DNA of 64,000 nt, taken from assembly GCF_900142525.1 (NCBI RefSeq), contig NZ_FRBD01000016.1, positions 54,961 to 118,960 on the forward strand. The letters run 5' to 3'. Below the pieces are notes generated by a model. That model had not been told where the DNA came from. It saw only the letters and a list, made by a program, of their open reading frames with translations, and made no database searches. Made by a program: the position numbers and the translations under genes. This stretch comes from Xylanibacter ruminicola. Its GTDB lineage: Bacteria > Bacteroidota > Bacteroidia > Bacteroidales > Bacteroidaceae. Of the stretch, positions 61,675 to 64,000 are shown piece by piece; the first letter of the stretch is position 1, and each line of letters begins with the position of its first letter.

Positions 61675-62736
61675 ATGAAACTGAATATTGCAATTTTAGA
61701 GGGCGACGGAATAGGCCCTGAAATCATGAAACAAGGTGTGGCTGTGCTCGATGCTATCGCAGCTAAGTTCGGTCACGAGTTTACTTATACCCCCGCCATC
61801 TGCGGCGCTCATGCCATCGAGGAGGTGGGCGATCCTTACCCCGACAGCACCCACGAGGTGTGCATGCAGGCCGATGCTGTGCTGTTTGCAGCTGTGGGCT
61901 CGCTGAAGTTCGACAACGATCCTACCGCCAAGATCCGTCCTGAGACTGGCTTGCTGGCTATGCGTAAGAAACTTGGCTTGTTTGCCAACGTGCGCCCTGT
62001 GGCTACCTTCGATTGCTTGCTGCACAAGTCGCCTCTGAAGGAGGAACTGCTGCGCGGTGCCGACTTCGTAGTGATCCGCGAGCTCACCGGTGGTATGTAT
62101 TTTGGTGCGAAATATCAGGACAATGATAAGGCGTATGATACCAATATCTACACCCGTCCAGAAGTTGAAAGAATTCTTAAAGTCGGTTTCGAGATGGCGA
62201 TGACCCGCAAGAAGCATCTCACTGTGGTCGACAAGGCCAACGTTCTGGCATCGAGCCGCCTGTGGCGCCAGATTGCCAAGGAGATGGAATCGCAGTATCC
62301 TGAGGTTACAACCGATTATATGTTTATCGACAACGCGTCGATGCGCGTGCTTACCGAGCCTCGCTTCTTCGATGTCATCGTGACCGAGAATACTTTTGGC
62401 GATATCCTGACCGACGAGACTAGCTGTATCACTGGCTCAATGGGCTTGCAGCCCTCATCATCGCTGGGCGAGCATACGCCGCTTTTCGAGCCCGTACACG
62501 GCTCTTGGCCGCAGGCTGCGGGGCAGAACCTGGCCAACCCAATAGCTCAGATCCTGTCGGCCGCTATGCTGCTTGAGCACTTCGGGCTGGAGCAGGAGGG
62601 CGGTTTGATTCGCCAGGCCGTAACCGCATCGCTCGATGCCAACGTGCGCACCCCTGAGATTCAGGTGGAAGGCGGCGATAAATATGGTACGCGCGAGGTA
62701 GGAGAGTGGATAGTAAACTATATCAAGAATGCGTAA
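61675..62736 (+). CDS. leuB: 3-isopropylmalate dehydrogenase
   Basis: 353 residues. [70 protein letters not shown] and [13 protein letters not shown]...[31 protein letters not shown] are typical. Oxidises 3-isopropylmalate (and possibly methylmalate for isoleucine). Overlaps the TPR gene by 8 nt. Confidence 0.97.
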   Translation: MKLNIAILEGDGIGPEIMKQGVAVLDAIAAKFGHEFTYTPAICGAHAIEEVGDPYPDSTHEVCMQADAVLFAAVGSLKFDNDPTAKIRPETGLLAMRKKLGLFANVRPVATFDCLLHKSPLKEELLRGADFVVIRELTGGMYFGAKYQDNDKAYDTNIYTRPEVERILKVGFEMAMTRKKHLTVVDKANVLASSRLWRQIAKEMESQYPEVTTDYMFIDNASMRVLTEPRFFDVIVTENTFGDILTDETSCITGSMGLQPSSSLGEHTPLFEPVHGSWPQAAGQNLANPIAQILSAAMLLEHFGLEQEGGLIRQAVTASLDANVRTPEIQVEGGDKYGTREVGEWIVNYIKNA

Positions 62737-63442
62737 ACTAGTATCTCTAGCCAGGCTAGATAGGTTAGTATATCTAGTATTTCTAGTTCTGTTAGCTTCG
62801 GGGCCGATCGGCCCCGAGGCCAACGCGCAAACGCCCAAGCAATGGCGCGATTCGGTGTCGGTGCTGATAGCACAGCTGGACAGGCAGCCCAATAACATCG
62901 ACCTGCGACTGAAGAAGGCCGAGGCTAACATCAACCTCTCGCAGTACGACTATGCGGCCGATGAATATAGTAAGGTACTGAAGCTGGACGAGCGCAATCT
63001 GGCGGCGCTTTATTTCCGTGCCTTCTGTCACACCCAGCTGCGCCATTACGACATGGCACGCGCCGATTACGAGGCTTTTCTGGCTATTCACCCCGAGCAC
63101 TTGGAGGCGCACCTTGGCTTGGCGCACGTTCTGCAGCTGCTGAACCGCCGTGCTGATGCCGTAGACGAGCTGAACCGCAGCGTGCAGATGTTTCCTGACA
63201 GCGCCGATGCCTACGCTGCCCGCGCTGCCTACGAAACGCAACTTGAACAGTATGATGCGGCCATTTATGATTGGGATGAAGCGATACGTTTACGTCCGAA
63301 TGATGCCGCTTTAACAGTGTCGAAAGTGGATATTTTGCTGAGTTTAGGTCGTAAAAATGAGGCTCGCGAGGCTCTTGATAAAGCCGTAAAGCAGGGTACA
63401 CCCCGAGCCGCACTGAAAGAATGGTTCGATAAATGTAAATAA
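62729..63442 (+). CDS. Secreted TPR protein whose signal peptide is encoded by a CTAG repeat array
   Basis: 237 residues. The signal peptide ([22 protein letters not shown]) is translated from the 9-bp CTAG-N5 array at 62738-62795; after ANAQ follow at least four TPRs ([48 protein letters not shown]...). Periplasmic scaffolding or assembly role is likely; partner unknown. It starts within the end of leuB. Confidence 0.82.
   Translation: MRKLVSLARLDRLVYLVFLVLLASGPIGPEANAQTPKQWRDSVSVLIAQLDRQPNNIDLRLKKAEANINLSQYDYAADEYSKVLKLDERNLAALYFRAFCHTQLRHYDMARADYEAFLAIHPEHLEAHLGLAHVLQLLNRRADAVDELNRSVQMFPDSADAYAARAAYETQLEQYDAAIYDWDEAIRLRPNDAALTVSKVDILLSLGRKNEAREALDKAVKQGTPRAALKEWFDKCK
62738..62800. repeat. 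CTAG-N5 nonamer array at the start of the TPR gene
   Basis: CTAG at 62738, 62747, 62756, 62774 and 62783 and TTAG at 62765 and 62792, all in an exact 9-bp register. Closely related to 34288-34355. Confidence 0.9.
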
Positions 63443-63906
63443 AAATACTTTTTGTCTAATAAGGGCGTTTTTATCCCTATTTTGCGGGTATTAAATGTAA
63501 TAATTGTGCTGATTAATAGTAGATAATATTTCTATTAATTGGCGCAATTTTTTTTATCTTAATTGTATTATAATTTTGTCTAAAAAAATATCATAGTTTT
63601 TTTTATTTCAGTAAAGGTGTCAACGATTCCAGTAAAGAGTCAACTTATTCAGTAAAGCGGCTGTCAACTATATCAGGAAAAAAGCAATAAACTGTCAACC
63701 AAAATGGTTCTTCTGCAATTTAGTTGAAAAGAACGATAGTTTATCGGCTATATCAATCGCGATTTATTCTATCTAGTTTGACAAGATTTGCGAATGGTTT
63801 TATTTATATATAATTAACTGACAATCAATAATATACGTTGCAAAAATATTAGGATATTTGACAAATTTTTCGTAACTTTATATCGCCAAACATAAAGGAA
63901 AAATCA
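63443..63906. other. AT-rich intergenic region
   Basis: No gene. It holds AAGGGCGTTTTTAT (~63462), also seen near 23441, and the GTCAAC-type direct repeats at 63607-63698. Confidence 0.5.
63607..63698. repeat. Imperfect direct repeats TTCAGTAAAG...GTCAAC
   Basis: The pair CAGTAAAG...GTCAAC occurs three times (63607-63624, 63628-63644, 63648-63668) and a degraded fourth ends at 63698. Spacings of 20, 24 and 30 bp. Possible regulator sites for the gene at 63907. Confidence 0.5.
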
Positions 63907-64000
63907 ATGTACAAATACCCTAACGGCGACAAAGTTACAACAAAAAAATTGGAATACGGCAATTTGGTCACGACAAAATTGCCGGAGTGTGATGGAATCT
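63907..64000 (+). CDS. Start of an unknown gene, cut by window end
   Basis: ATG 63907 follows AAAGGAAAAATCA, a fair ribosome site, and reads MYKYPNGDKVTTKKLEYGNL without a stop to the window end (31 codons). Not recognised; too short to judge. Confidence 0.45.
   Translation, partial: MYKYPNGDKVTTKKLEYGNLVTTKLPECDGI

Noticed and set aside
1..64000. tRNA, rRNA, transposase or integrase genes
   Set aside because: I looked on both strands for typical tRNA T-loops, rRNA signatures and DDE or tyrosine recombinase motifs and saw none; a tRNA scan would be decisive.

Overview
The window looks like a chromosomal segment of a Bacteroidota bacterium, most likely Prevotella or a close relative. The reasons are the promoters (TTTG, about 19-21 bp, TAnnTTTG), the fused LpxC-FabZ, the HU-wHTH fusion protein, SpoIIE phosphatases with TPR sensors, PD40-repeat and beta-barrel outer-membrane proteins, GH2/GH51 glycosidases with signal peptides, and a fused Nfn-type oxidoreductase. 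I see no rRNA, tRNA, CRISPR array, integrase or transposase.

Layout. 1-10.2 kb is a signalling block: a partial outer-membrane beta-barrel protein, a GNAT acetyltransferase, a Cache-only membrane sensor followed by a TPR-SpoIIE phosphatase, and, convergent with them, two tandem hybrid sensor kinases with periplasmic SBP_bac_3 domains. One of these kinases lacks the phospho-acceptor histidine. 10.5-12.7 kb holds an isochorismatase-type hydrolase, a zinc-ribbon/PNPOx protein and an HU-type protein whose leader carries four 21-bp repeats. 12.7-16.9 kb is accessory: a HigBA-type toxin-antitoxin pair, a small frameshifted gene, a DUF4268 nuclease-like protein with an unknown partner, and about 0.9 kb of repeat-rich non-coding DNA. 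16.9-23.3 kb has divergent GH2 and GH51 glycosidases.

23.6-52.5 kb is mostly minus-strand housekeeping. It contains serS-nfn fusion-ttcA-like-PD40-phosphorylase-mnmE as one apparent operon, rplU-rpmA, and a long run prfA-pyrF-HD-lpxD-lpxC/fabZ-lpxA-miaA-PBP1A-helicase-HAD. After a second TPR/SpoIIE phosphatase and a flavin reductase on the plus strand comes phoH-purC-menG-aroE-purM. 52.5-56 kb has an M15-like protein, a YpfJ-type metallopeptidase, rlmH and a MORN-GH25 lysozyme. 56.2-63.4 kb is a leucine operon, leuA-leuC-leuD-(second LeuA-like synthase)-leuB-TPR.

The strongest regulatory find is the leucine operon leader. A 22-codon Leu/Ile-rich leader ORF is followed by a 9-nt antiterminator segment and a mutually exclusive terminator, the full layout of ribosome-mediated attenuation. 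The second theme is dispersed repeats that sit inside genes in frame: a 9-bp-period CTAG-N5 array in the helicase and again as the signal peptide of the last TPR protein, a palindrome within leuC, and a GC-rich hairpin element in mnmE that recurs between leuC and leuD. Heptamer tandem repeats also sit at six gene junctions. All functional assignments come from reading motifs by eye; no database search was possible.
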